The notes under the pieces: model-generated
Database searches by the model: none
Told to the model about the DNA's origin: nothing
Seen by the model: only the letters and a program-made list of their open reading frames with translations
DNA from: Orobanche coerulescens
Lineage: Eukaryota > Streptophyta > Magnoliopsida > Lamiales > Orobanchaceae
Length of the DNA: 64,000 nucleotides
NCBI GenBank assembly: GCA_033398695.1
Contig: JAWKAU010000038.1
Span: 744,001-808,000, forward strand
Direction of reading: 5' to 3'
Position numbers and translations under genes: made by a program
In this document: positions 34,196-46,927 of the stretch, in pieces
Numbering within the stretch: position 1 is the first letter of the stretch
Layout: each line of letters begins with the position of its first letter

Positions 34196-37100
34196 TGTAA
34201 TATCCGGAATTTCTACTACTGTAGTTTAATATTATTTTATCCGAGTTATGTTGTACAGCGTGGAATCTGTACAGTATGAATAAAATAAATGAAGGATTGC
34301 GACATCTGTATTGGAATAATTGTCGTCATTGGTCGACAATTGCAATTGAGGATATTGTGTATCATATGAGAATATTATTGAATTGATTATATGTATTCAG
34401 TATGTGAGTGTACGTATCCAGTATGTCGAGACAGACGAGAAGAGTTGGAAATGGCTAAGTATAGCCTGACTAGCGCGCGCTAATGTTCAAGTATAGCGCA
34501 CGCTATCGTTCATGGTTAGCGCATGCTAGAGGCAGAATGTAATGCATGCTAATGCAGTCAGATCGGAAGGAATCTGCATGTGGACTAGGCCACTTTCGGC
34601 GCACGTTCTGATAAGTCAACGGATGTTTGTAATGTAGTACTAGCGCACGCTAAACCCTAAAGGTTAGCGCACGCTAATGGTATATTGGACAAAAAGGAAT
34701 CTTATCCTCGTCAGCACTTTTGGCGTGTGGACCAGTCTTCGGAGCATACAAACAAACGAGTCAACTGATATTAGCGCACGCTAAACGCAAGGACTTGCGT
34801 ACGCTAGAGAGTGTAAGTTACGTACGTTAATGCATGGGCGTTACGTACGTAAGCACATGTACGAAGCCAGACTGTAGCCTCTGGACTGCGATAGCGCACG
34901 CTAACAAAGTCAGTTAGCGCACGCTAAGGCCATAGCGCACGCTAAACATAAGGTTTAGCGCACGCTAGTAATATACTTTATAAAAAAGGGACAGAAGGGT
35001 GTTATGAAGCATTTCGTCCATTTCTTTCCTTTCACCCGATAGAGAGAACCTTGAGAGGACATTTGGAGTTCCTAAACAGTGAGGGATGATCCTCTTTAAC
35101 AAGATTAAAGATGGAAATCATGGATTAAAACTTTGTTCTTTAAATCATTGGCAATTCTTGGAAATGGATTCAAACTTGGGATTCAATCCATTCCTTCAAA
35201 AAGGTAATCACTCTTCATCTTTGGATTGAATGTTGATGTTCTTGAGTTGATGATTATTACATAAACGAGTTGATAAGCATGATTATGAGATGGATTACCA
35301 GAGTATGATGATATTAATATGGTTCGTGTGGTTTGAATTGTGTAATTCATTTTCTTGAGATAAGTTGGTGAATCCTTCTCCTCAGTTTCGGATGTTTATG
35401 TTATTGTCGATGATTACTCTCTGTAATGGAAGATTAAGGAAGTGTTGTTACGTTCTTGATGTTTCATGTATTGATATTAAGGAAGATGATATATGGATAT
35501 AGAACTTGGATTATATGTTGGATGATTGTTTATATGTTAAAGGATATCAGATTTCATTGTTTTGATGACTATAAACATGGTTTTGGATCACTTAGTGTTC
35601 TTGATAATCGTCATATGTTGATCGGTACCTGAAAAGCATGCAAACTGTACAGCATTAGCGCACGCTAAGCTTACTGCCTAGCGCGCGCTAACGGGAGCAA
35701 CTTAGCGCATGCTACGTTAAGTGATTAACGTGCGCTAAGTAGGCAGACAGGGTAGTGTATTCTGTTTCGGTTATGAATTCGTGATCGTTTAAGTTGGTTT
35801 GATCAGACTTGTGGTTAACCGAGATATTGTTGAGCCGTTGGGTTTGTGAATTGGTTTTATCGATTGTTGATTGTTGTCGAACTTGTTGTTTATCGAATTA
35901 CTAGGTTGAGAATATTGATCGGTGATTATAATCGTGTGTTGCGGTCGAGTTCGAGGATGTTCGTGAATTGCTTTGGTCGGGACCGAGGAACTTGTAGATG
36001 ACGGCAATGGATTTGGTGACAACTTCCTCTTTGTTGTATCGGTATCGAGGCAAGTTATTACTTGCTCAGTTTATAATATTTAATGAATGGTTTCAGTTTC
36101 ATTCGTTTATAATTCGTATAGCAATGTTTATAAATCGTAATCACAGGAGATTTGGGATTATAGGTTGTATTCGAGTTTTGGGAATTTAAATCATAATGTA
36201 TATGATTTACAATTGTCGTTGGTATACTTGTTATCGAGGATACATCATGGTATTGACGAAAACGTGAATTATCTACCGTCCGTGATGTTTTGGATAGGTG
36301 AATATTCAGAATAATGGTTCGTGATAGTTTAGACATTGAGATCGTTCTCGAAGGACTCGAGGCAAGTACTCTAATCATTTTTATCATTTGTGTCGATCAT
36401 GTCGTGATACATTTGTGTATCGTTGTTGTCATGAATTTGTGCATTGTTGTTGTCGTGTATTGTGTACTGTTGTTTTGTGCAGTTGTGCATTGTTGTCATA
36501 TGTCCACCATGTGTTGGTCCGACGGGATCATCATGGGAATCTATAGCTGTGTGCGCTAGATCGCTGGACAGGTAATGCCACCATGTGTTGGTCCGACGGG
36601 ATCATCATGGGAATCTATAGCTGTGTGCGCTGGATCGTTGGATTACCATGTGTTGTTGTTGTGCATATGTATATTATGGGTTGCCATAAGTATACATTGT
36701 CGTTATTGTTGTGATCATATTAACGTTGTCATATGAGTATGCATTTGTAGATCTTGTGTTAGGACCATATCCGTATGTTGTGTTGATCTGATCTCGGATT
36801 AGACTGACGTGATTGTAATGGTATTTCGTATCTTGAGGTATGTTCCGTATTTCCTTGGTACTTGTCTTTGATGGACAATCGATTATCGTATTAGAATCGT
36901 CGATGTTATCCGATGGATTGAATTGGCCAGAGTCGGTATAATTTCCGTATCGCGAGTTATGATAAGGTTTTGAGAACCTTGGGTATTGTTGAGATACCGT
37001 ACATATATTTCGGTATTATCTTATTGTGTTGTTAAGGATATAAATCGTGGATTTCCGTAAAGTTACGACTGTAAGATTATATTGGTCGTATTCTTACTTA

Positions 37101-37670
37101 TTATTTCTATTGATATGTAATTATTGACGTGATGTGATGGTTATCATTGTTGGATATTATGGCTGACCCCGTCGTGGGCTTTCTTTTTAGGTTCTTGGAT
37201 TATCAAGCTTGTAGCGGTCGTGGAGAGATGAGATTCCCGGAGGATACTGGCTAGGACATGTATTTGTGTATTGATCTTTTGATCAGTTGTATTCCGCTGC
37301 TAGAGTATTTTAATCGTTTGTCTTTTTCCGCTACGTGAGTATTTTTAAAATGACCTATTGGTATCTGGTAACATAGGTTACTTTGGAAATCGTTTTCTCA
37401 ATTTGTTCTGTCGGTACGTGTAAGCGATAGCTTAACGTATGTTTTTAAACTGTCGAGTTTTGGCATTTCGGGCCTTGTGGTTTCAAATGAGGTTTTACGG
37501 CGCTTTTGTTAAACGGGTTTTATTAAGTTTTCGAATGTTTTTAAAGGATGTACCGTTGTTAGCCTCTTGGGCGTTTGTTAACGTTTGCAAAAATATCCTT
37601 CAGCCTTGTGGGTTCCATTCTCGGGGCCCACGGCGCTGTAATATTCCCGGTCGGATCTGGGGGTGTTACA
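34196..37670 (+). repeat. LARD 3' LTR (3475 bp)
   Basis: Second LTR, starting TGTAATATCCGGAA and ending GGGGGTGTTACA. It carries the same TTAGCGCACGCTAA-type array (34465-34970 and 35655-35745) and TATA box (34979-34985). Several motif copies differ between the LTRs by single C/T or G/A changes. Confidence 0.9.
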
Positions 37671-37675
37671 ACATT
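37671..37675 (+). repeat. LARD target site duplication, right
   Basis: acatt, matching 28238-28242. With the intact LTR ends it shows a complete, unrearranged insertion into the Athila-like element. Confidence 0.85.
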
Positions 37676-37740
37676 GACCTCAATGGACACAGATAATAAT
37701 ATGCAATATGAGAAAGGTCAAGTACTCCCCTAATATCAGC

Positions 37741-39020
37741 TCAGGAACTGGTGTCGGCCTCATCCGATGAGGAGGGTGGTGTAGGTGGCCTGATTGGCGG
37801 AATGAAGGGTCCGTCCGGGTGGAGTATATGGCTCGTCCACGCAGCTAGATAGTCGTGATGATAAACATCCCTCGCCGTTAAGCGCCTCTCCGCACGCCGA
37901 TTGGCCCGGCGGGCCTGCTCGCGCATCTCCTCTCGAACAGCTGCGAGGAGGCTGTCTCTCTCTGCCCGCATCTCCTCCCTCATGCTGTCAAACATCGCCT
38001 GAATGTGCTCTCTCGCTGGCGGTGGAGTGTACTCAGTCTGATCCTCAGCATCTACCGCCGGCTCACGAGTCAGAAGTAGTGGCTCGGGGGAGTGCTCATG
38101 TGGCTCGTCCAGAAGAAATCCTCGTCCCCGCTGATGTGCCGGTGCGCCACCCCACTGGTCTAAATGAGAGATAATGCGGTGATCGATCGGACCTTGGGGT
38201 GCTAGTGTCGGCTCGTCATCCGACCAAGTCACGTCCGATTGGCGGAAGAGGGCACAAATGAGAGAAGGATGTTTCAGCCCCGTCTTGGTCCCTCATTGGA
38301 TACATTGGAGAATAGATCGGGAAAGGTGTGGGGCCACATCAAATCGGAGTCCTGTCGTGATGGCATACAATAATCGGGCACGAGGAAGCAAGACCGAGCG
38401 GATCTGCGATGTAGGGTCGACTCGTGCACAGAGGAAATAAAGCCAAGCACGCCCGAGTCTATTGAAACGGGAACTCTTGAAGAAGAAACTTGTGGACCCC
38501 GGTACGCGTGTTTCCCAAATGGAACCCGGCTGAGCAAGTGCCTCCAGTAAAGCCTCCCTCGTGAGGCTACCCATAGTCCATGTGAATTGGGATTCGTCGA
38601 CCTCGGGAAGCTCGTATAAGCTCCTAATCGCATCTGTCGATAAGTCCACTGTCTGGCCACGAACGACGGCCTCGTGCGTCGATCCAGTTGTCCCATCATC
38701 TGCCCTGTCTGGGTATGCAGTAATAATGCACTGGCGTAGAATTCTTGGACGATAGAAATTACCGCCGGATCGGGCTGTGCAGTGAATCGAGTCCATCCCA
38801 TTTCGTTGATCATTGCAAGTAGCTCGTCGTCTTGAGGGGCGGGAGTGAATCCCCACTCCGGAATTATTGGACGAGGACGGATTCTCTCGTTGAATATTCT
38901 ATGGATGTCAGGATCAAAGAATTGGTGGGATTCCATATCGGTTCGGTTTTGTGACGTTTCCCTTCTTGTGGGGGATGATCGCGTCCTAGCCCTCGTACTC
39001 AACTTCTGTTTCCTAGCCAT
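37741..39020 (-). pseudogene. Athila-like env-position ORF (plant transposon-protein type)
   Basis: This is a long coding stretch between pol and the 3' LTR, where Athila elements carry an additional ORF. It starts MARKQKLSTRARTRSS at 39020 and shows L-Y-W-R/F-T-W-T-M-type blocks seen in the family annotated as putative plant transposon protein. The frame shifts near 38700 and a stop follows near 38290. A further open stretch (37741-38232) ends with an Arg/Glu-rich coiled-coil-like segment (REEMRAERDSLLAAVREEM). No signal peptide or clear membrane anchor was seen. Function unknown, probably inactive. Confidence 0.6.
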
Positions 39021-39654
39021 GACGAAGTTCCTGAAAAAAATGCCGGAAATTAAACAACTGTAAAGATAACTACACCACTCTCGACTTAAAACGTGTGGAA
39101 AATGAATATAGAGTCGAATGAACTCGCACTTTCGTATGAGGGAAATGAGGTAGAGATTTAAGATCAAACTTGACGTAAGGGTTGGGGGCACAATTTAATC
39201 CGATAATCGAATTCGTTGCATACAATTTGAAGATGTTCGGCTCAAAAAATTTCATTGGTGCATTTTATCAAACACTTTGCATGTGTTGGCTTAAATGAAG
39301 AACAAAAAACAATAACATACTCAAATCAATCCTCAAAAACAATAATTGAATCAAATATCACAGCAATTCACGACACAACAACAAAACACCATCAATCCAT
39401 CAAGAATCTTAGCTTACTCCGATACAAATTTTGATAAAAATATGGACAATAAACATAAGTTCATCAAAGATTATTACCCCAATCATCAATCAATGTTGCA
39501 ATGAAGTTTTAGGGATAAGAATTACCTTGTGTTGGATTAAAGAAGGTAAGAAGAAGAATAGATTTGAAGGGAGACCTACGGCGCCGCGCGAAGAAGAGAG
39601 GATTGTAAGATTACCTTGTGTCTCGGCCGACTGAGTTTATAAGGCTGCCCTGGC

Positions 39655-40012
39655 CGTTTAAATTCGCAGTAGGGGCCGCGACACGTATCAAGTGAGCCGC
39701 GGCCCGTAGTACAGTTAAGTCTGGGTGCTGGGTATCTCGACGTGTGCCGCGGCTCATTGAACGGGTGCCGCGGATCCCGGGGTTAGTGTGCCGTGGCTCA
39801 GAATTTGCGTGCCGCGGCACACAGTACAGGCTCTTGGGCACATATTTGGGTCTCGGCGTGCCGCGGCCTGGCTTCATCGTGCCGCGGCTCTTGGGGAAAG
39901 TGTTCCGCGGCTCAGCATCTTCGTGCCGCGGCACAGAATACAGAAACTTTTCCTTGATTTTAAACTTTTGTGCGCCGCGGCCCGCTCTGCATGTGCCGCG
40001 GCCCCTGGCCTG
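39655..40012. repeat. Cluster of GTGCCGCGGC motifs
   Basis: About twelve copies of a GTGCCGCGGC(C/T) motif with a CCGCGG palindromic core lie in 350 bases of non-coding DNA between integrase and the env-position ORF. The same motif is clustered in the U3 part of both LTRs of this element (26690-26870 and 46585-46765). Spacing is irregular, roughly 20-35 bases. Confidence 0.8.
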
Positions 40013-40202
40013 GAATGCTCCTGCAATTTTTTTTTTAAAGCGAAAACACATAGAACGTGAGAGAGAGCATATCAAAGCAAAAATGACGAAAAATTACTCT
40101 TAGAATGAATGAAAACAACGAAAATTAACATCTACAACTAATACTCGGGTTGCCTCCCGAGAAGCGCTAAGTTTATAGTCTTCAGCCGGACTTTTCTAGC
40201 AT

Positions 40203-41662
40203 TCACTCTGCGGTGGATAGGATGACGCTCGTCTTCTGCGCGTCTATTGGATTACCCATGTAGGCCTTCAACCGCTGCCCATTAACTTTAAATTTTTGGT
40301 CATCTTTTTGTACTTCCACTGCTCCGTGTGGGAATACTTGAACTACTGTAAACGGTCCCGACCATCGTGAACGCAATTTCCCAGGAAACAACCTCAAGCG
40401 AGAATTAAATAATAACACCTCTTGACTCGGAACGAACTCTCGATTTGTAATGTGCTTATCGTGCCAAATCTTTGTCCGCTCCTTATAAAGCTTCGCATTC
40501 TCGTACGCATCATGACGAATTTCCTCCAGCTCATTCAACTGCAAAGAGCGCTTTTCACCAGCCGATTTAAGATCAAAATTCAATTTCTTTATCGCCCAGT
40601 ATGCCCGATGCTCCATCTCTACTGGCAGATGACAACTTTTCCCATAAACCAATCTGTAAGGTGACATGCCGATAGGTGTTTTGTACGCAGTACGGTAAGC
40701 CCAAAGTGCATCATCGAGTTTAAAGGACCAATCTTTTCGAGACGAGCTGACTGTTTTTTCTAAGATCCACTTTAGCTCTCGATTTGATATCTCGACTTGA
40801 CCACTTGTCTGGGGATGGTAGGCTATAGCAACACGATGAGTGACTCCGTATTTTCTTAAGACCGTATCAAGGAATTTGTTGTCGAAGTGTGAACCACCAT
40901 CACTGATAATAGCATGTGGAATCCCAAAACGCGTGAAAATGTATTTTTTTATAAATTTGATCACGACATTAGACCCATTTGTTGGTAGTGCCACCGCTTC
41001 GACCCACTTTGAGATGTAGTCCACTGCTACTAGAATATATAGGTTCTTGTTTGATGGATGAAATAGACCCATGAAGTCGATTCCCCATACATCGAACAAT
41101 TCAACCTAAGTATTGTGTTCAACGGCATTTCATGTCGTTTTGAGATGTTTCCCGTCCGTTGACACCGATCACACGTGGACACAAAGGAGTGAGCATCTTT
41201 GAATAACGATGGCCAATAGAAACCCGATTGTAAGACCTTTGCCGCTGTTCTATTTCTGCTAAAATGCCCTCCGTAGGGTGATGCATGGCAATGATTCAGC
41301 ACACTACGGATTTCCTCATCCGGAACACATCTGCGAATGATTCGATCAGGGCATATTTTAAACAGAAAAAGGTCGTCCCACAAGTAATACTTAGCGTCTG
41401 AAATCAGCTTCTTCTTTTGATGACGTGAGAGATCATTCGGAATTATTTTGCTCGCCAGATAGTTCACTAGATCAGCGTACCAAGGCGCGTGTTGCGAACC
41501 CAACTTGTAGAGCTGTTCATCGGGGAAGTTTTCCACAATTTGTGGATGACTCTCCCCCTTCTCAAGGGGATTCTCTAAACGTGAAAGGTGATCGGCAATA
41601 ACATTACCAGTCCCCTTTTGTCGAGGATTTCCAAGTTGAATTCTTGGAGGAGAAGCACCCAC
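40203..41662 (-). pseudogene. Athila-like integrase remnant
   Basis: The N-terminal zinc-binding part shows L-N-H-C-H-x-x-P-Y-G-G-H and C-D-R-C-Q-R (about 41150-41310). The core keeps the Asp-Asp-Glu residues in [20 protein letters not shown] and [13 protein letters not shown]. The C-terminal part ([17 protein letters not shown]) is present. A frame change at about 41100 separates the zinc part from the core, so no single protein is made. No chromodomain is visible. Confidence 0.85.
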
Positions 41663-43195
41663 CTAATCAACCTTGGTTTAGCATCCTTCTTCTCCAAAAG
41701 GTATTTGATCGCCGAATGGTCAGTCGACACCACTACTTTCGTCCCCAATAAATATGCCCGAAATTTATCAAAAGCAAAGATCACAGCTAACAATTCTTTC
41801 TATGTTGTGGCATAATTTCTTTGGGCATCGTCAAGAGTTCGGCTTGCATAATACACAACGTGGAACACTTTCCCTCGTCTCTGTCCCAAAACAGCCCCAA
41901 TGGCAAAATCACTAGCATCACACATCAACTCGAATGGAAGGCCCCAGTCTGGAGCGACTATTACCGGGGCGGTGCTTAGAGCTTTCTTCAATAGGTCGAA
42001 AATTTCTTTACAAGAATCGTCAAAATTAAACGGAACATCCTTCATGAGCAAATTGCACAACGGCTTTGTGATCTTCGAAAAATCTTTAATAAACGGCGGT
42101 AAAAACCGGCATGTCCCAAAAAACTCCTTACCCCGTTTACCGAAGTAGGCGGAGGCATCTTCTCGATTGTTTCAATTTTTACTCGGCCGACTTCAATTCC
42201 ATGGGAGGATATGCGGTGGCCTAGTACAATGCCCTCCTGGACCATAAAATGGCACTTCTCCCAGTTCAAGACCAAATTTGTTTCTTCGCATCTTTTGAGG
42301 ACTTTCTGCAAATTCTGCAAGCATATATCAAACGAATCACCGAAAACAGAAAAATCATCCATAAAAATTTTAATGCAATGCTCTACCATGTCAGAAAAAA
42401 TAGCCATCATACACCGTTGAAAAGTGGCCGGCGCATTACATAAACCAAAAGGCATGCGCCTATAAGCGAAAATGGCATAAGGACATGTAAACGTCGTCTT
42501 TTCTTGATCTTCTGGGGCTATATAAATCTGATTATACCCAGAATAACCATCAAGAAAACAATAGAAATCGTGTCCGGCTAATCTATCCAACATTTGATCA
42601 ATAAATGGTAAAGGAAAGTGGTCTTTTCTAGTGGCTTTATTTAATTTCCTATAATCTATGCACATACACCACCCCGTAACAATCCTGGTGGGAATTAATT
42701 CATTATTATCGTTTTGGATAACCGTTATCCCACCCTTCTTTGACACAACTTGAACCGGACTTACCCACTTGCTATCAGAAATAGGAAAGATCATACCTGC
42801 GTCGAGGAGTTTTAAAACCTCGACTTTTACCACCTCTTTCATATTTGGATTTAAACGGCGTTGATGCTCCACAGATGGTTTGTAGTCTTCCTCCATCAGA
42901 ATTCTGTGCATACAAATAGACGGGCTGATTCCCTTGATATCCGAAATAGACCACCCAAGGACAGATTTGTACTCCCTCAAAACCCTCAATAATTTCTCCT
43001 CTTGATCCCCGCTAAAGTGGCAGAAAAAATGACTAGCACGGAATCGTCGGGTCCCAAAAATACATATTTTAAATGATTCGGTAGCTGCTTGAGCTCTAGC
43101 TTTGGGGGTTTCTCGATTGATGGGACGGGTCGAGTTGGTGAACTACCGAGCTCCTCACATGGTCGACGGGTGAAAAATGGTGGGGAAGCATCCAT
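41575..43195 (-). pseudogene. Athila-like reverse transcriptase-RNase H remnant
   Basis: RT motifs: CIDYRKLNKATRKDHFPLPF, FLDGYSGYNQI, RMPFGLCNAPATFQ and the catalytic FMDDF (about 42360-42380), within an open 315-codon frame (42042-42989). RNase H follows with FELMCDASDFAIGAVLG and [11 protein letters not shown]. Frame breaks lie near 42990 (before RT), near 42050 (between RT and RNase H) and near 41800 (a stop inside RNase H). The retroelement is a Ty3/gypsy type by domain order (RT, RNase H, integrase). Confidence 0.85.
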
Positions 43196-43246
43196 GTGTC
43201 GTAAATAGGCTACATGCTCTGAATTTAATTCGGAAGCGGACCCAAC

Positions 43247-44035
43247 TTAAACGGACTCCAATGGATCTGATGGATAGCTCTCCCGAAAAGCTCTACTTAC
43301 ACACGAGTCAATGATGTCAATTTGAAAGCAATTCTCAGCATCACTAGGATATTGTAAGGATCGAAATATATTGAAAGTAACTTGCTCCTCTTGAACTCGT
43401 AGAGTAAGCTTCCCTTTTTCCACATCAATTAAAGTTCGGCCGGTTGCTAATAATGGTCTTCCCAAGATGATTGGGATATCATGATCCTCCTCCATATCGA
43501 GTACAATAAAATCAGCCGGGAAGATGAATTTATCGACTTTGACCAAAACGTCTTCTATTACTCCCCTCGGATACTTGATAGATCTGTCAGCTAATTTCAA
43601 AGAGACCGTCGTTCGCTTGGCTTCCCCAATATCCAGCTTCTTAAAAATGGAAAGGGGCATAAGGTTTATGCTGGCTCCTAGATCACATAAGGCTCTGTTA
43701 AAGGATGAATTTCCAATAGTGCATGGAATAGTAAAGCTTCCCGGATCCCTCAATTTGGGTGGGAGCTTCTTCTGTAGAATAGCACTGTACTCTTCCGTCA
43801 ATGCCACTGTCTCATACTCTTCGAGCTTCCTTTTGTTCGATAAGATCTCTTTCATGAACTTCACATAGCTCGGCATTTGTTCCAAGGCGTCGGCAAATGG
43901 AATGTTGATATGTAGTTTCTTGAAGACGTCAAGAAACTTGGAGAATTGCTTGTCCAATTTTTGCTTTTGCAGGCGTTGTGGGAATGGAATTGATGGATTA
44001 GGATGAGTAGTCGACAGTGCTTTTGGCTTGGGCTC
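43247..44035 (-). pseudogene. Athila-like protease region
   Basis: An open frame contains ALCDLGASINLMPLS, the retropepsin-like active-site region, and HDIPIILGRPLLATGRTLID downstream. It is in the same frame as gag, separated by one stop at 44036. Athila-group proteases commonly have this D-L-G-A-S form. Followed by a stop (V-stop) before the RT frame. Confidence 0.75.
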
Positions 44036-45501
44036 CTAGTCCTTTGTTTTCTCACTGTGGTTGCTCTTGTCCTTGCTATTCTTAGGCTGCTCTTGTAGCT
44101 CCTTTCCGCTTCGTAGCTCAATTGCTTGCACATTTTCCTTGGGGTTCATCTCAGTGGCGCTGGGTAATACACCTTGAGGTCGAGAGGACAATAAATTTGC
44201 AATCTGCCCCATTTGTACTTCCAAGTTTCGGATAGAGGCAGAATGATTTTGTAGAGTAGTCTCCGTGCGGGTCATGAATTGGCTCGTATTAGCTGCCATT
44301 TGAGCAAGAGCATCTTCCAAAGACACCTTCGGTGGTTGAGGGGGCTGCTGTGGGGGCTGCGCGAATTGAGCTTGCGGAGGTTTATTTAAAGCTTGCCCAT
44401 TCCTCCACGAAAGATTTGGGTGATTTCGCCACCCTTGATTGTAAGTGTTGGAATATGGGTTGTTCTGCCGATTTCCGTTCCCCACAAACTGAGCTTGTTC
44501 CATCGGAGATTGCTCGAAAGGTTTTCCGACTTGGCACTCAGCACTAGGATGGGACCCGTTGCACCAATTATATGTTTCCATGGTGTTGGTAGAAGGGGTA
44601 TGTGAAAAAGCTTGCAATTGTTGAGTCGGCGCTGCAACTTGGGCTGATAGTGTAGAGATCGGATCGTTGTCGGAAACTCCCATAACTCGCTTTGGGTTCA
44701 CACGTTCGGAAGGCCACTGATAAGCATTTGCAGCCATCGCTTCCAATAAAGAATGAGCTTCCGCCATTATCTTGCCCATTAAAGCTCCTCCAACGGCTGT
44801 ATCAACAAGAGTGCGTGTAGAAGCACTTAGTCGTTATAGAATGTCTGGATTTGGAGCCAATCCGGTAGGCCATGGCGTGGGCATCTCCTTAGTAAATCCT
44901 TGTATCGCTCCCAAGCTTCATGAAGCAATTCCATCTCAAATTGCCCGAAGGTCGTTATTTCGTTCTGAAGTCTCGCTGTCTTTGCCGGCGGAAAGAACTT
45001 AGCCAAAAAGGCTTGCGCTAACTCCGCCCAAGTCGTGATAGAGCCCGGCGGAAGTGAATTCAATCAAAACTTGGCTTTATCCCTCAAAGAAAATGGGAAA
45101 AGCCGTATACGAATGGCGTCATCAGAAACTCCATTATTCTTGAATGTATCGTATATCTCGAGAAAGGATGCAATATGAGCATTAGGGTCGTCATTCGCTA
45201 GTCCGCAAAATTGGCTTGCTTGTACCATCTGGATTATAGCTGGCTTAATCTCGAAGTTGTTTGCTTGGACAGTTGGGCGCCGAATCCCCGAAAAACTCGC
45301 GTTGATTTGAGGTAATGCATAATCCCGGAGCGCCAATGCTGGTTGAGCTTGCTGAATAGGATTGTCCATTCCGTGATTTTCTGTGTTATCGGCCATGGTA
45401 TCTTTTATTGACAGCTCACGCCTTTCCTTCTTGTTTTTCCGCAGAGTGCGCTCGAGTTCAGTATCCAAAGGTAATAGACCTTCGTTATCGAATTTTCTCA
45501 T
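44036..45501 (-). pseudogene. Athila-like gag remnant
   Basis: The gag polyprotein has family blocks ISDDAIRIRLFPFSL-like near 45070-45100 and SLPPGSITTWAEL, HEAWERYKDLLRRCPRHGLP and WLQIQTFYN further on. A Cys/His stretch near 44570 (W-C-N-G-S-H) recalls the zinc knuckle. It is broken by a stop where a Trp is expected (about 45061), a one-base deletion near 44823 and a stop at the gag-protease boundary. The blocks are those of the Athila lineage. Confidence 0.8.
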
Positions 45502-45615
45502 GCACTAAACGAAACTCCTGAAAGGAAAACAAATAATAAAAAATTTACACAAAAATTAAAATAATGTTCAAATTAAGACTAGAAATACTGAAATTGATAT
45601 TAGTAAAACAATCAG

Positions 45616-45633
45616 TCCCCGGCAACGGCGCCA
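45616..45633 (-). promoter_or_regulatory. Athila-like primer-binding site
   Basis: On the minus strand TGGCGCCGTTGCCGGGGA, six bases downstream of the LTR, the primer site typical of Athila-type gypsy elements. Confidence 0.85.
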
Positions 45634-45639
45634 AAAACT

Positions 45640-46927
45640 TGTTACGTAATTTGGTGAACGCAAGTGCACGTTGTCGTAAGCAAGTAATAAAGTGATAAGT
45701 AAGATATCGTTCCCTCGAGGACTGACTTACTAATTACCAATTAATGTGTATTCTAATTTTATCTGAACGATCGAATTTGGTGGTGCAAGGAATATTAAAG
45801 AAAACTAATAAACTAAGAACAATTAATAAAATTGATTAATAGAAGAAAGAAGATCAAATAGGAGAATAATCTAGGATTGAGAATCCGCCTCGAATTATCC
45901 GAATTACTCTTGATTTATATAAATTAAGTGATTTCCCAATTTATTGAAGGCGAAGATTTCTAAGATACTCTAACGCCTCTCCCGAGGTCAGTAGAATTTT
46001 CTAAGGCGAATAAATCACTCTATTCCTAGGTGAATTAATTAGACAATAGGCAAAAAGTACGAAATCTTCAGACGGGCCACGTAATTCCTATGAGTATATT
46101 CCTATCTCACAAGATAAAACGTTTCTCACCAATTTTTCCTACTAACTCTCCTATCCCGATTCGAGTTGCGTAATCAAAACAATTCAATCATAGGCCATAT
46201 AATTGAACTCGTCAAAAACAATTGGGGAAAACTCAATAAAGAAGGGAGATATGTATTAATAATGCAAAATCAAAAGTTAATTCGTCAAAATCTCCACAAT
46301 CCTAGAATAGGGTTCTAGCCCGACATGCTAGAAAATAATACACAAAGAATTAAAGAAAGCATAAGAAAAATCAAACACAGTTGAAGAACTTGAATTCCTC
46401 CGTTCTGTGGCTTCTGCTTTCTGCTCCTCGGTATTTTCTCCTTCTCTCCGATGATCTTCTATTCTGACATTCAATGCCTATTTATAATTTTTCATCTGCC
46501 TCAAAAACACGTCCAGAAATTAGGTTAGAAACGGGCTTCCAAACCGCCGAAATCGCGAGCTGCGAGTATGAACCATGCGCGGCGGGCCGCGGCCCGGCAT
46601 TAGTGTGCCGCGGCCCCTGTCTTCATGCGGCCAGGCCTGGGCGCTCCTGTTCCTTATGGGCCGCGGCTCAGAGCTTGTGTGCCGCGGCCCCCGGTATAGT
46701 TTGTACCGGGTCCTTCTGGGCGCCTCCTGTGCCGCGGCCCAGCGTCTGTGTGCCGCGGTCCCTGACCAAAAAATGTCGTTTTGGTCTGTTTTTCTTCGTT
46801 TAAGCTCCCGGACTCGAATTTCCTTCAAAACATATAAATATAATGCATTAAAAGCTCATTTACACAGATTTAAACTAAAAATGGGTATTGAATAATGATG
46901 ATTAAGCGCATAAAAATACATCTAACA
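45640..46927 (-). repeat. Athila-like 5' LTR (right copy, complete, 1288 bp)
   Basis: Plus-strand ends are TGTTACGTAA and ACATCTAACA (TG...CA). On the minus strand it is the 5' LTR. TATA box at 46479-46486 (minus strand tataaata). Six GTGCCGCGGC-type motifs at 46585-46765 lie upstream of the TATA box. The left copy is truncated, so no target duplication can be compared. Confidence 0.88.

Noticed and set aside
39744..40103. 119-codon frame rich in P-R-x-C-R-G repeats
   Set aside because: Produced by translating the GTGCCGCGGC motif cluster; no start context or similarity.
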